The position numbers and the translations under genes were made by a program. From positions 1 through 32,239 of the forward strand of contig JAAYTP010000016.1 of NCBI GenBank assembly GCA_012518025.1: DNA of 32,239 nucleotides, written 5' to 3'. The first letter of the stretch is position 1; the number at the start of each line of letters is the position of its first letter. This stretch comes from Clostridiaceae bacterium (GTDB taxonomy: Bacteria; Bacillota; Clostridia; DSM-8532). The notes under the pieces were generated by a model. That model had not been told where the DNA came from. It worked only from the letters and a program-made list of their open reading frames with translations, and did not search any database. Of the stretch, positions 24,981 to 32,239 are shown one piece after another.

Positions 24981-26120
24981 ATGGATTTCAGTACCCTGTG
25001 CATACATGGCAATGATAATAAATATGACAATACCGGCTCCATCAGCGTTCCTATTTTCCAGTCGGCCACCTTTGCCCATCCCGGAGTGGGACTGAGTACC
25101 GGCTATGATTATTCAAGGCTTCAAAATCCCACCAGGGAACATCTCGAAAAGACGGTAGCAAAGCTGGAGGGCGGTCTTGATGCCATGGCCTTTTCCAGTG
25201 GAATGTCAGCTATCGCAGCACTCATGGAGCTTTTTTCGCCCGGTGACCATATCATCGCATCCGACGATCTTTACGGCGGTTCCCACAGGCTGTTCTTCAA
25301 CATATCGGAGAAAAACGGCATTGGTTTCAGCCTGGTGAACACTAGGGACATATCAGAGATTGAATCCCATATAAGAGCGGAAACAAAAGCCGTGTTTATC
25401 GAGACACCCACCAATCCCATGATGCATGTTTCTGATATTGCAAAGACGGCACACCTTTCAAAAAGCCATGATTTGCTTCTGATTGTAGACAACACCTTCT
25501 TAACACCATATTACTTGAAACCCCTTGCACTTGGTGCAGATATCGTGATTCACAGCGGGACTAAATATTTGGGCGGTCATAACGACACCCTGGCAGGGTT
25601 TTTAGTAGTATCGGATAGCGAGCTTTCAGAGAGACTCCGCTTCATCTACAAAACCACTGGCGCCTGCCTTTCCCCCTTTGACAGCTGGCTGCTTATCAGG
25701 GGCATAAAGACACTGGCGGTCCGCCTGGACAGGCAGCAGGAAACCGCGATAAAAATTGCCCAGTGGCTTTCGTTTCATGAAAAAGTAAAAGCGGTGCATT
25801 ATGTCGGCCTGCCTTCCCATCCGGATTATGAGATCTCAAAGAGGCAGGCAACCGGTTTTGGTTCCATGATCTCTTTTGAAACCGACTCTGAAGAAACAGC
25901 AGTACGAGTACTTTCAAAAGTATCTCTGATCCAGTATGCCGAGAGTCTGGGTGGTGTGGAGAGTCTGATCACATATCCCATGCTCCAGACCCATGCCGAT
26001 ATACCCAAAGAAGAGCGAGAGGCAAAGGGTATCCATGAAAGGCTTCTTAGGCTCTCGGTGGGGCTGGAATGTGCAGAGGATCTGATATGTGATCTCAAGC
26101 AGGCTTTCGAGGAGGAATAG
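24981..26120 (+). CDS. Cystathionine gamma-synthase / gamma-lyase family PLP enzyme
   Basis: Trans-sulfuration enzyme of the Cys/Met metabolism PLP family. Seen: YDYSRLQNPTR (41-51), GMSAIAA, VDNTF (169-173) and the PLP lysine in HSGTKYLGGHND (Lys195). The family includes MetB, MccB and MetC; sequence alone does not settle whether it makes or cleaves cystathionine, but the CymR-like and CysK context fits a role in homocysteine-cysteine interconversion. ATG 24981 has GAGGGTGGAG upstream; a longer frame to 24915 would overlap the preceding gene and add 22 residues unlike the family. It is the middle gene of a three-gene operon; the next start is 3 nt after its stop. Confidence 0.92.
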   Translation: MDFSTLCIHGNDNKYDNTGSISVPIFQSATFAHPGVGLSTGYDYSRLQNPTREHLEKTVAKLEGGLDAMAFSSGMSAIAALMELFSPGDHIIASDDLYGGSHRLFFNISEKNGIGFSLVNTRDISEIESHIRAETKAVFIETPTNPMMHVSDIAKTAHLSKSHDLLLIVDNTFLTPYYLKPLALGADIVIHSGTKYLGGHNDTLAGFLVVSDSELSERLRFIYKTTGACLSPFDSWLLIRGIKTLAVRLDRQQETAIKIAQWLSFHEKVKAVHYVGLPSHPDYEISKRQATGFGSMISFETDSEETAVRVLSKVSLIQYAESLGGVESLITYPMLQTHADIPKEEREAKGIHERLLRLSVGLECAEDLICDLKQAFEEE

Positions 26121-26123
26121 ACT

Positions 26124-27299
26124 TTGAAAAACAATTTCGATGAAATTATCGAGCGCAAAAATACTGATTCCCTAAAATACGACTTTGCAGCAAGGCTGGG
26201 CAAACCCGAGGGAATACTGCCCCTTTGGGTTGCCGATATGGATTTTAAAAGCCCGTCCTGCGTTATCGATGCCCTTATTGAGAAAAGCCGCCATGGGATA
26301 TTTGGCTACTCAAACACAAGAGAGGATTATTTTAATGCGCTGCGTCATTGGTTTTCAGAGCAGTTTAGCTGGAACGTAAAACCGGAATGGCTTGTGAAAA
26401 CTCCCGGCGTTGTTTACGCAATTTGCACTGCCATCCGCGCCCTCACCGAAGAAGGTGACGCAGTTCTTATCCAGCAGCCTGTCTATTACCCGTTTTCCGG
26501 ATCCGTGATTGCAAACAGGAGAAAGCTTATAGTAAATCAGCTTGTCTACTCTAAGGGAAAATACACTATTGATTTTTCAGACTTTGAAGAAAAAATAATC
26601 GAGAATAAAGTAAAGCTATTTATCCTATGCAGCCCCCATAATTCTGTGGGCAGGGTATGGTCAAAAGAAGAACTGGTGAGGATTGGCGAGCTGTGTCTGA
26701 AACACGGGGTACTGGTTATATCCGATGAAATTCATGCGGATTTTACTTATCCAGGACACAGGCATCTGGTATTTGCTGATTTGAAGCCAGAATTCTCAGA
26801 CATTACCATCACCTGCACAGCACCGACCAAGACTTTTAACCTTGCCGGTTTGCAGATTTCAAACATCTTTATTTCTAATCAGGAGATCAGGCGAAGATTT
26901 AAAAAGGAAATTGCCGCAAGCGGGTACAGTGACCCCAATATTATGGGTATCGTTGCATGCCGTGCTGCCTACTCAGGTGGAAGTGAATGGCTCTCGGAGC
27001 TTAGGGAGTATCTTTTGGATAACCTTAATTATTTAAGGGACTTTCTTAAACAAAGATTGCCACAAATCAAGCTTGTTGAACCTGAAGGCACCTACCTTGT
27101 ATGGCTTGATTTCAACGCCCTCAACCTTGATGATAGAAAGCTTGAGGACTTCATTGAAAACCAGGCAGGACTGTGGCTCAATTCCGGGACCAAGTTCGGC
27201 GCAGGCGGAGAAGGATTCCAGCGCATCAACATCGCATGCCCGAGATCCACTTTGGAAAAAGCCCTTATTCAGCTAGAACAGGCGATCAACCGGCTATAA
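26124..27299 (+). CDS. PatB/MalY-type C-S lyase (cystathionine beta-lyase, class I/II aminotransferase fold)
   Basis: PLP enzyme of the PatB/MalY subgroup, which cleaves cystathionine or other cysteine S-conjugates to thiol, pyruvate and ammonia. Signature stretches: LPLWVADMDFKSP (32-44), GIFGYSN, SPHNSVGRVWS, ISDEIHADF (Asp201) and the PLP lysine in TAPTKTFNLAGLQ (Lys236). Length 391 is typical. The start is TTG with GGAGG 8 nt upstream, and no nearby ATG suits. It begins 3 nt after the preceding gene, so translation is likely coupled. With the upstream enzyme it would convert cysteine to homocysteine for methionine synthesis; a cysteine-desulfhydrase role is also possible. Confidence 0.92.
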   Translation: MKNNFDEIIERKNTDSLKYDFAARLGKPEGILPLWVADMDFKSPSCVIDALIEKSRHGIFGYSNTREDYFNALRHWFSEQFSWNVKPEWLVKTPGVVYAICTAIRALTEEGDAVLIQQPVYYPFSGSVIANRRKLIVNQLVYSKGKYTIDFSDFEEKIIENKVKLFILCSPHNSVGRVWSKEELVRIGELCLKHGVLVISDEIHADFTYPGHRHLVFADLKPEFSDITITCTAPTKTFNLAGLQISNIFISNQEIRRRFKKEIAASGYSDPNIMGIVACRAAYSGGSEWLSELREYLLDNLNYLRDFLKQRLPQIKLVEPEGTYLVWLDFNALNLDDRKLEDFIENQAGLWLNSGTKFGAGGEGFQRINIACPRSTLEKALIQLEQAINRL

Positions 27300-27310
27300 T
27301 AAATTGGTTA

Positions 27311-27339
27311 TTGACATTGAGATTTGCTCTATGTATAAT
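27311..27339 (+). promoter_or_regulatory. Consensus promoter of tRNA-Lys
   Basis: TTGACA (27311-27316), 17-bp spacer, TATAAT (27334-27339); transcription would begin about 30 nt before the mature tRNA. Confidence 0.9.
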
Positions 27340-27376
27340 ATAAAATTGTCGGGCGGATCTCGACACAATTGAATAC

Positions 27377-27452
27377 ACACCATTAGCTCAGCTGGTAGAG
27401 CACCTGACTCTTAATCAGGGAGTCCAGGGTTCGAGTCCCTGATGGTGTACCA
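27377..27452 (+). tRNA. tRNA-Lys (anticodon CTT)
   Basis: 76 nt with an encoded CCA. Acceptor ACACCAT pairs with ATGGTGT, the D-arm has AGCTCAGCTGGTAGAGC, the anticodon stem CCTGA/TCAGG encloses CTCTTAA with anticodon CTT (27410-27412), and the T-arm contains GGTTCGAGTCC. It is a single gene with its own promoter and terminator. Confidence 0.97.
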
Positions 27453-27490
27453 GTAAAAACTCCGATATCAGATGGTATCGGAGTTTTTAC
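27453..27490 (+). terminator. Rho-independent terminator of tRNA-Lys
   Basis: GTAAAAACTCCGATA (27453-27467) and its exact complement at 27476-27490 form a 15-bp stem ending in GTTTTTAC, directly after the CCA end. Confidence 0.9.
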
Positions 27491-27536
27491 GTTAAACTCG
27501 GTGAATTCGGGTAGAAAGCTATTAGTGGATTTCTTC

Positions 27537-27567
27537 TTGCCTTTCACGTCCTCTTTTCCGATATAAT
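27537..27567 (+). promoter_or_regulatory. Possible promoter of the response regulator gene
   Basis: TATAAT (27562-27567) is a consensus -10; the only -35-like hexamer, TTGCCT (27537-27542), is at 19 bp. The predicted leader is short, about 20 nt. Confidence 0.4.
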
Positions 27568-27594
27568 TAATAAGAAGCGTCGGAGGTGTTACTA

Positions 27595-28518
27595 ATGAGA
27601 AAGCTGGATATGGATCAAAAGCAGAGCGTATTGATTATTGATGATAACCAGCAGGATGTTAATTCCCTGAAGAAATTACTGAGAAAAGAATATAGGATAA
27701 GATCAGCGAACACTGTGGAGAAGGCTTTCAAGGCAATTGGAACTCGGAATCCCCCCGACCTGATATTGCTCAATTCCCTTATGGCTGGCATGGATGGCAG
27801 TGAGCTTTGTAAAAAGCTAAGATCCACTCCTAAAACCTGGAACATCCCAGTTATCTTCATTACATCAGAGTTCAGCGAGGATGAGGAATCCCGGCTTTTT
27901 AAGATGGGTGCCGCTGATTATCTGCTTAAGCCATATAATCCACTCACCGTTGCTGCCAGGGTACGAACCCATGCTGAAATCAAAAAATACAGGGAGTGCC
28001 TGGAGGTTTCCTATTATCGGGATGGTCTTACCGCCCTGCCCAACAACCGACGTTTTGAGGAATACTATGATTCTGTTTGGAGTTTTGCAGCGCGTGAGTC
28101 CCTGCCTCTATCCTTAATCAAAGTAAGTATTGCTGATTTTGACTGGTATATTGACAATTACGGTCAACAGGCGATGGATGATTGTCTAATGGCAATTGCA
28201 AATAATCTATCCCATGCAGCCAGGCGGAAAACAGATATGCTTGCCCGGACCGGCCGTGAAGAGTTCACCTGTGTGTTGCCAAATACAAGGATCGACGGAG
28301 CCATTGTCCTTGCGGAAGCATTTCGTGCGAGTGTATCTTCTCTGGGCATTTTGGGTTCCTCCAATGATACAGATGTCTCTATCGGTATTAACCAGGGAGT
28401 TGCAACTACTATTCCCACCAACGATATGCTTTCCAAAAAACTGCTTGAGGCAGCCGAAGAGGCTCTTAAAAAATCTATATCTGAAGGGAGCAACCAAATC
28501 AACTGTAAAAGTATTTGA
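27595..28518 (+). CDS. Response regulator with GGDEF domain, both signature sites altered
   Basis: Receiver domain (about 10-125) followed by a GGDEF domain (about 140-305). The receiver keeps the acidic pair (IIDDN, Asp16-Asp17), Thr90 and Lys112 (LLKPY), but the phospho-acceptor position in PDLILLNSLM is Asn60 instead of Asp. The GGDEF half keeps DGLTALPNNRRF, but the signature reads GREEF (220-224) with Arg for the second Gly, and the usual metal-binding region is IADFDWY. An RxxD (Arg211-Asp214) sits at the position of the inhibitory c-di-GMP site. It is therefore probably not a normal diguanylate cyclase and may bind c-di-GMP or act by protein contact. ATG 27595 has GGAGG 8 nt upstream. 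It is monocistronic as far as can be seen. Confidence 0.88.
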   Translation: MRKLDMDQKQSVLIIDDNQQDVNSLKKLLRKEYRIRSANTVEKAFKAIGTRNPPDLILLNSLMAGMDGSELCKKLRSTPKTWNIPVIFITSEFSEDEESRLFKMGAADYLLKPYNPLTVAARVRTHAEIKKYRECLEVSYYRDGLTALPNNRRFEEYYDSVWSFAARESLPLSLIKVSIADFDWYIDNYGQQAMDDCLMAIANNLSHAARRKTDMLARTGREEFTCVLPNTRIDGAIVLAEAFRASVSSLGILGSSNDTDVSIGINQGVATTIPTNDMLSKKLLEAAEEALKKSISEGSNQINCKSI

Positions 28519-28765
28519 TAAAAATCTCAAAAAATCTGCAGTTGTCTCACCTGTTTGTGATATAATATTCTCAGTCAACTAAATACATTATGTGGTATCC
28601 ATGGTCAAAAATGTGGCCGATCACCCTCATTGAATACTCTGTCCTGTTCAAGTCTTTGCTTCCAGGATAGCGGGTATACCAGAGCGGATATTTGAGTCAG
28701 ACATGGATACGATTTATGTATAATACACTGACATACACTTGCCTTATACAATGAGAGGTGATGAT
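28519..28765. other. Intergenic region before the DUF1538 gene
   Basis: The 247-bp gap holds TATAAT at 28719-28724, about 42 nt before the DUF1538 start, with no good -35. I see no terminator for the preceding gene and no small gene. Confidence 0.35.
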
Positions 28766-30286
28766 TTGACTGAGATAACCGCTAAGCTTAAAGAAGTACT
28801 TACCTCAGTATTACCCATTACATTCATTGTTCTGGTACTCCACTTCACCATAACCCCTTTAGAAACAGATATGCTATTTGCTTTTCTTATAGGTTCTGCT
28901 CTGGTGATTATTGGTCTCACGATCTTCCTATTTGGCATAGACCAGGGTCTGGAACCCATCGGACAGGGTATTGGCAAAACAATAACCCGCTCCAACAGCT
29001 ATGCAGTATTAATTACGGTTAGCTTAATACTGGGTTTCTTTATTTCTTATGCAGAACCAGATCTTCACATCCTTGCAAATCAGGTAGACAATGTAACTTT
29101 CGGCCGGTTTGACAACAAATTGATGGTAATCGCTGTCTCCATCGGACTTGGTGTGATGATGACCCTTGGAATGCTGCGCATAATTAAGAGCGTCCGACTC
29201 AAATATGTGTACGCAGGCGCATATGGCTTGATTTTTATTCTGTCACAATTCTCATCGCCCGATTTTCTAGCCATTGCTTTTGATGCTTCTGGAGCAACAA
29301 CTGGTGCGATAACGGTTCCTTTTATGCTTTCATTGGCCGCTGGTATCTCTGTTTTGAAGAAAAGCAGCAAGATGAGCGAAGCCGATAGCTTTGGTCTTGT
29401 AGGTATTTCTTCTACAGGTGCGATTCTGGGTGTCTTGATTACAGGCCTTTTTCTGAACGTTGATAAACTGGAGGGGGCATTACCTGAAGCAGATATCGCT
29501 ACCTCCAATATACTGGATGCTTACGGCTCCAAACTTCTTACCATAGCATGGGAGTCCTTTTTATCCCTGCTTCCCATTATTATCGTGTATATATTATTCC
29601 AGATATTCTTCTTCAAGCATAAAAAGAACAAGGTCATAGATATCTCAAGGGGTCTTGTCTTTACCCTTGTCGGGCTTATCGTATTTTTGCTGGGGGTAAA
29701 TGGCGGTTTCATGGAAGTGGGTGCCCAGCTGGGAATACAGCTTGCTTCGCTTGACTCTAAGATTCCTGTTTTACTTGTGGCACTACTGCTCGGGCTCACC
29801 ACTGTATTGGCCGAACCTGCTGTTCTTGTATTGACCCATCAGGTGGAAGATGTTACTGGTGGCTCGGTCAACCGTGTTCTTGTGCTCATCTTCCTATCCA
29901 TAGCAGTTGGGGTTTCTATCTTGATGTCCGCATTAAGGATTCTCATACCCGATATTCAGCTGTGGATGTATTTATTACCCGGATTTGGCCTCTCCGTGTT
30001 ACTGGCTTTCTATGTGCCTGATCTATTTGTAGGTATAGCCTTTGATGCAGGCGGTGTCGCCTCTGGACCCATGACGGCAACTTTTTCCCTTGCATTTGTT
30101 CAGGGTATTGCCGCACAAGTTCCAACAGCTGACGTGGTAACAGACGGATTTGGTATGATAGCTATTGTCGCAATGATGCCTGTTGTTGCTATCGAACTGC
30201 TCGGAGCACTCTATCAGGCTAAATCCCGCAAGATATCCCCAGCTGTTGTTATAAAAAAGGGAGCAATTGGAGGTAATCATGGATAA
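28766..30286 (+). CDS. Duplicated DUF1538 multi-pass membrane protein (putative permease)
   Basis: About 506 residues with roughly twelve or more membrane helices and an internal duplication. Each half carries an AEP motif (YAEPDLHILANQVDNVT near 95; LAEPAVLVLTHQVEDVT near 348), then a helix ending in LRI, then IAFDAxG with small residues (IAFDASGATTG near 171, IAFDAGGVASG near 424). This is the DUF1538 arrangement; the family is predicted to be transport proteins but I know of no characterised substrate. TTG 28766 is chosen because AGAGGTG lies 5 nt upstream and the product then starts as LKEVLTSVLPIT, as expected; an upstream TTG at 28739 would add nine residues. Its last 8 nt overlap the PII-like gene, implying co-translation and a functional complex. 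Confidence 0.85.
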   Translation: MTEITAKLKEVLTSVLPITFIVLVLHFTITPLETDMLFAFLIGSALVIIGLTIFLFGIDQGLEPIGQGIGKTITRSNSYAVLITVSLILGFFISYAEPDLHILANQVDNVTFGRFDNKLMVIAVSIGLGVMMTLGMLRIIKSVRLKYVYAGAYGLIFILSQFSSPDFLAIAFDASGATTGAITVPFMLSLAAGISVLKKSSKMSEADSFGLVGISSTGAILGVLITGLFLNVDKLEGALPEADIATSNILDAYGSKLLTIAWESFLSLLPIIIVYILFQIFFFKHKKNKVIDISRGLVFTLVGLIVFLLGVNGGFMEVGAQLGIQLASLDSKIPVLLVALLLGLTTVLAEPAVLVLTHQVEDVTGGSVNRVLVLIFLSIAVGVSILMSALRILIPDIQLWMYLLPGFGLSVLLAFYVPDLFVGIAFDAGGVASGPMTATFSLAFVQGIAAQVPTADVVTDGFGMIAIVAMMPVVAIELLGALYQAKSRKISPAVVIKKGAIGGNHG

Positions 30287-30980
30287 GCACGTTCAAATAT
30301 CAGGGATTGAATATCATATTCTTACCCTCATCCTCAGTGACAGTCAATCCCATAAATGTATCCATGTCGCAAAGGCAAAAGGCGTCTGCGGTGGTATCGT
30401 AACCATAGGCAAAGGCACGGTAAGCAGCGCAATCTTAAACGTATTGGGAATCAAAAGCCAGAAAAGAGAGGTTATTAGCTTCCTTCTTGACAAGGAACAG
30501 GCAAATGAGATCCTTAATCACTTCACCACTGAGCTCCAACTCCATGAGCCAGGTCATGGAGTTGCTTTTACAACGCCTGTGATAATGGCAAATCGCAGCA
30601 CAGAGACTGTTCAGGATACCGGAAATACAGAAAAAGCTTTGGAGGAAATGAGTATGTATAAGAAGCTGACGGTAATTGTCGATCGCGGTATGGCAGAAGA
30701 GGTAATGGATGTTGCACACAATGCAGGCGTCAGGGGCGGTACAATCATGCACGGGCGGGCTGTGGGTGCAGAATACACTGAAAAACTATTCGGTGTGGAA
30801 ATCGAGCCGGAAAAGGAACTGGTTCTGATCCTTATACCCAACGAATTGGTTAATAAAGTAGTAAGCACATTATATGAAGAACTCCAGTTGGATGAGCCCG
30901 GAAAGGGAATCCTGTTTGTAGAACCTGTTATGGAAGTCCGGGGGCTTTTTGAATCAGCCCAACATGATAAGGATTCCTAG
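30279..30980 (+). CDS. Tandem double PII-like (GlnB-fold) regulatory protein
   Basis: A 233-residue cytosolic protein made of two PII-like domains: about 11-103 and 126-220. Matching motifs recur in order: GVCGGIVTIGKGT (35-47) and GVRGGTIMHGRAV (150-162); LHEPGHGVAF (88-97) and LDEPGKGILF (204-213). Classical PII proteins are about 112 residues and trimeric, bind ATP/ADP and 2-oxoglutarate and control ammonium transporters; this fusion lacks the usual uridylylated-tyrosine T-loop sequence, so its ligand is unknown. ATG 30279 has GGAGG 5 nt upstream, located inside the end of the DUF1538 gene, and the genes overlap by 8 nt. It very probably gates or senses for the DUF1538 protein. Confidence 0.88.
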   Translation: MDKHVQISGIEYHILTLILSDSQSHKCIHVAKAKGVCGGIVTIGKGTVSSAILNVLGIKSQKREVISFLLDKEQANEILNHFTTELQLHEPGHGVAFTTPVIMANRSTETVQDTGNTEKALEEMSMYKKLTVIVDRGMAEEVMDVAHNAGVRGGTIMHGRAVGAEYTEKLFGVEIEPEKELVLILIPNELVNKVVSTLYEELQLDEPGKGILFVEPVMEVRGLFESAQHDKDS

Positions 30981-31114
30981 TTTATAAGAGCGTAGCTGCA
31001 CCTCTGGGAAATACCCTTTATTGACATTCAAAACCTCCGGGTTCCCAAGAACCGATTGGCTTCTTTAGGCGTTCCAGACTGAGTTTGACGACTTTATCCC
31101 ATCTTAAGGCTTAC
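30981..31114. other. Intergenic region after the PII-like gene
   Basis: Only a small GGTTC/GAACC hairpin (around 31040-31055) is visible, without a U-run. No gene is supported here; the smpB promoter follows at 31115. Confidence 0.3.
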
Positions 31115-31143
31115 TTGACGAATGGGTTAATCGGTTGTATACT
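31115..31143 (+). promoter_or_regulatory. Promoter of smpB
   Basis: TTGACG (31115-31120), 17-bp spacer, TATACT (31138-31143); start point expected near 31150. Confidence 0.8.
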
Positions 31144-31150
31144 AGAAAAT

Positions 31151-31181
31151 GCCTCCCGAGCAGGAGGCTTTTGTCTCTTTT
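31151..31181 (+). terminator. Terminator-like hairpin at the 5' end of the smpB transcript
   Basis: GCCTCC and GGAGGC form a 6-bp GC stem with a 6-nt loop, followed by TTTTGTCTCTTTT. It begins within a base or two of the predicted smpB start point, so it is either a terminator for upstream transcription placed over the start site or a 5' stem-loop of the smpB mRNA. Confidence 0.6.
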
Positions 31182-31220
31182 ATGAGACATATCACACATC
31201 GAAAAGGATGAAGAATAAAG

Positions 31221-31682
31221 ATGCCTGAAGGTACAAAGGTCATTGCCAAGAACAGAAAGGCCAGGCATGAATATTTTGTTGAGGAAGTATTTGAAGCAGG
31301 AATTTCCCTCACCGGAACTGAGGTTAAGTCCCTGCGTCTTGGTCGTGCCAACCTTCAGGACAGTTATGCAGTAATAAATAACGGTGAGGTTTTTATACAC
31401 GGCATGCATATCAGCCCTTATGATCAGGGCAACCGGTTTAACCATGACCCGATGAGAACGCGCAAGCTTTTGCTCAACCGTTACGAGATCAACAAACTGA
31501 TCGGGTTAACACAGAAAAAGGGATTCACACTGATCCCTTTGAGCCTGTATTTTAAAAGGGGGCTCGTAAAGGTGGAACTTGCGGTATGCCGTGGTAAAAA
31601 ATTATACGACAAGCGTCAGGATATCGCCAGGCGGGACGCTGCCAGGGAGATAGAAAGACGGATGAAAGACAGCAGCAGGTAA
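31221..31682 (+). CDS. smpB: SsrA-binding protein SmpB
   Basis: Partner of tmRNA in trans-translation: binds the tRNA-like part of ssrA RNA and brings it to stalled ribosomes. Seen: [19 protein letters not shown], the core motif [38 protein letters not shown] and the C-terminal basic tail ([17 protein letters not shown]) that enters the mRNA channel. Length 153 is normal. AAGGA sits about 12 nt upstream of the ATG, a slightly long spacing. It is followed after 62 nt by ssrA itself, an arrangement that keeps the two partners together. Confidence 0.97.
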   Translation: MPEGTKVIAKNRKARHEYFVEEVFEAGISLTGTEVKSLRLGRANLQDSYAVINNGEVFIHGMHISPYDQGNRFNHDPMRTRKLLLNRYEINKLIGLTQKKGFTLIPLSLYFKRGLVKVELAVCRGKKLYDKRQDIARRDAAREIERRMKDSSR

Positions 31683-31709
31683 TTACCACTATATATTCAG
31701 GGTCAGCTG

Positions 31710-31718
31710 TGATATAAT
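31710..31718 (+). promoter_or_regulatory. Extended -10 promoter of ssrA
   Basis: TGATATAAT is a TGn extended -10 inside the smpB-ssrA gap; transcription would begin near 31725, about 20 nt before the mature 5' end, leaving a leader for RNase P to remove. Confidence 0.6.
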
Positions 31719-31744
31719 ATATATTGGCACACTGCCATTTTAAT

Positions 31745-32101
31745 GGGGGTGTTTTGGTTTCGACGGGGCTGTTGAAGCCGGAGAAGCGGGTAGTGGATTC
31801 TCGTTGGCCACTTTAAAAAACGAGAGCATAAAAATAAACGCTAACAGGAATAGCGAATTAGCTTTTGCAGCCTAATGTAGGCTGCCGTCCCACCTGGGAG
31901 GACCACGGCCCGGGATGGGGCGTCGACAGTGGTGAACGTGACACGACAAAGCTTTGAGTCGTGCATGACAAATGAAGCTACTGAAGTTGTAAGCCTGTTC
32001 ATGGGCGTACAGCGGAGGGAATAACAAAACATGAACTGCACCCGGAGATGCTCTTGCGAATGCGGTTTCGGACAGGGGTTCAACTCCCCTCACCTCCACC
32101 A
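31745..32101 (+). ncRNA. ssrA: tmRNA (transfer-messenger RNA)
   Basis: One-piece tmRNA of about 357 nt. The 5' GGGGGTG pairs with 3' CACCTCC before ACCA, and the T-arm GGGGTTCAACTCCCC is near the 3' end. The tag reading frame starts at GCT 31840 after ATAAAC and encodes ANRNSELAFAA with stop TAA 31873-31875; the stop lies in a GCAGCCTA/TAGGCTGC hairpin. The tag adds a degradation signal to proteins from stalled ribosomes. The ends were inferred from the acceptor pairing. Confidence 0.97.
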
Positions 32102-32157
32102 TCAAAGGTCACAAAAACTTAAACTGCTGTTACTTGGAGGCCTTAAGCCAGATATTT

Positions 32158-32190
32158 AACCCCGGCATCATCACGATACCGGGGTTCATT
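32158..32190 (+). terminator. Probable terminator of ssrA
   Basis: AACCCCGG and CCGGGGTT form an 8-bp stem with a 13-nt loop, followed by CATTTATTA. The remaining bases to the window end show no gene. Confidence 0.75.
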
Positions 32191-32239
32191 TATTACTGTC
32201 TCAGATCTGCGGGAAGGATATGCTGTAATGTTCCAATGG

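Noticed and set aside
27377-27452. tRNA-Lys as an integration site for a mobile element
   Set aside because: No integrase, no repeated tRNA 3' end downstream and no phage genes nearby.
31745-32101. ssrA as an integration site
   Set aside because: No duplicated ssrA 3' end is seen in the short downstream sequence; an element beyond the window cannot be judged.
31841-32105. Two minus-strand frames over ssrA
   Set aside because: They run antisense through the structured tmRNA and are artefacts.

Overview
The window looks like chromosomal DNA of an anaerobic, plant-biomass-degrading clostridial Firmicute (Bacillota). This rests on AddAB in place of RecBCD, strong Shine-Dalgarno sites with frequent TTG and GTG starts, canonical TTGACA/TATAAT promoters, several lipobox lipoproteins, a secreted GH10 xylanase, an LdhA-type D-lactate dehydrogenase, paired Rrf2 regulators at sulfur genes and a clostridial-style tmRNA. 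I cannot name the genus. I see no prophage, insertion sequence, CRISPR array or rRNA.

Layout. 1-780: a five-helix membrane protein coupled to a small XRE regulator. 801-1835 (-): D-lactate dehydrogenase with an unusual four-cysteine tail. 2184-3977: lipid-anchored GH10 xylanase with a CBM9-like module. 4148-5974: acyl-CoA synthetase. 6034-6098: copies of an interspersed GCAATGAC-type palindromic repeat. 6111-13360 (-): addB-addA. 13681-15054: DUF3887-like plus alpha/beta-hydrolase lipoprotein. 15255-15686: two-CBS protein, convergent with a CNNM/CorC-type membrane protein (15797-17098, -). 17231-19757 (-): patatin-like phospholipase and YibE/F-like membrane protein. 20093-21451: ECF sigma factor with a damaged-looking 5' end and its DUF4367-type anti-sigma partner. 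21557-22480 (-): esterase lipoprotein. 22624-22779: decayed remnant of a second DUF4367 gene.

22805-27299 is a sulfur amino acid region: a cysteine-containing IscR-like Rrf2 regulator and cysK on the minus strand, divergent from a cysteine-free CymR-like Rrf2 regulator, a cystathionine synthase/lyase and a PatB-type C-S lyase. These genes would make cysteine and interconvert it with homocysteine under redox or sulfur control. Next come tRNA-Lys(CTT), a response regulator-GGDEF protein with both signature sites altered, a duplicated DUF1538 membrane protein translationally overlapped with a tandem double PII-like protein, and the ribosome-rescue pair smpB-ssrA.

The most interesting candidate system is the DUF1538-DUF1538 permease with its fused PII-PII partner (28766-30980): both the membrane protein and its presumed small-molecule-sensing regulator are internally duplicated. 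Secondary points are the eroded sigma/anti-sigma locus, the doubly degenerate GGDEF response regulator, the cysteine-tailed LdhA and the hairpin at the predicted 5' end of the smpB transcript.
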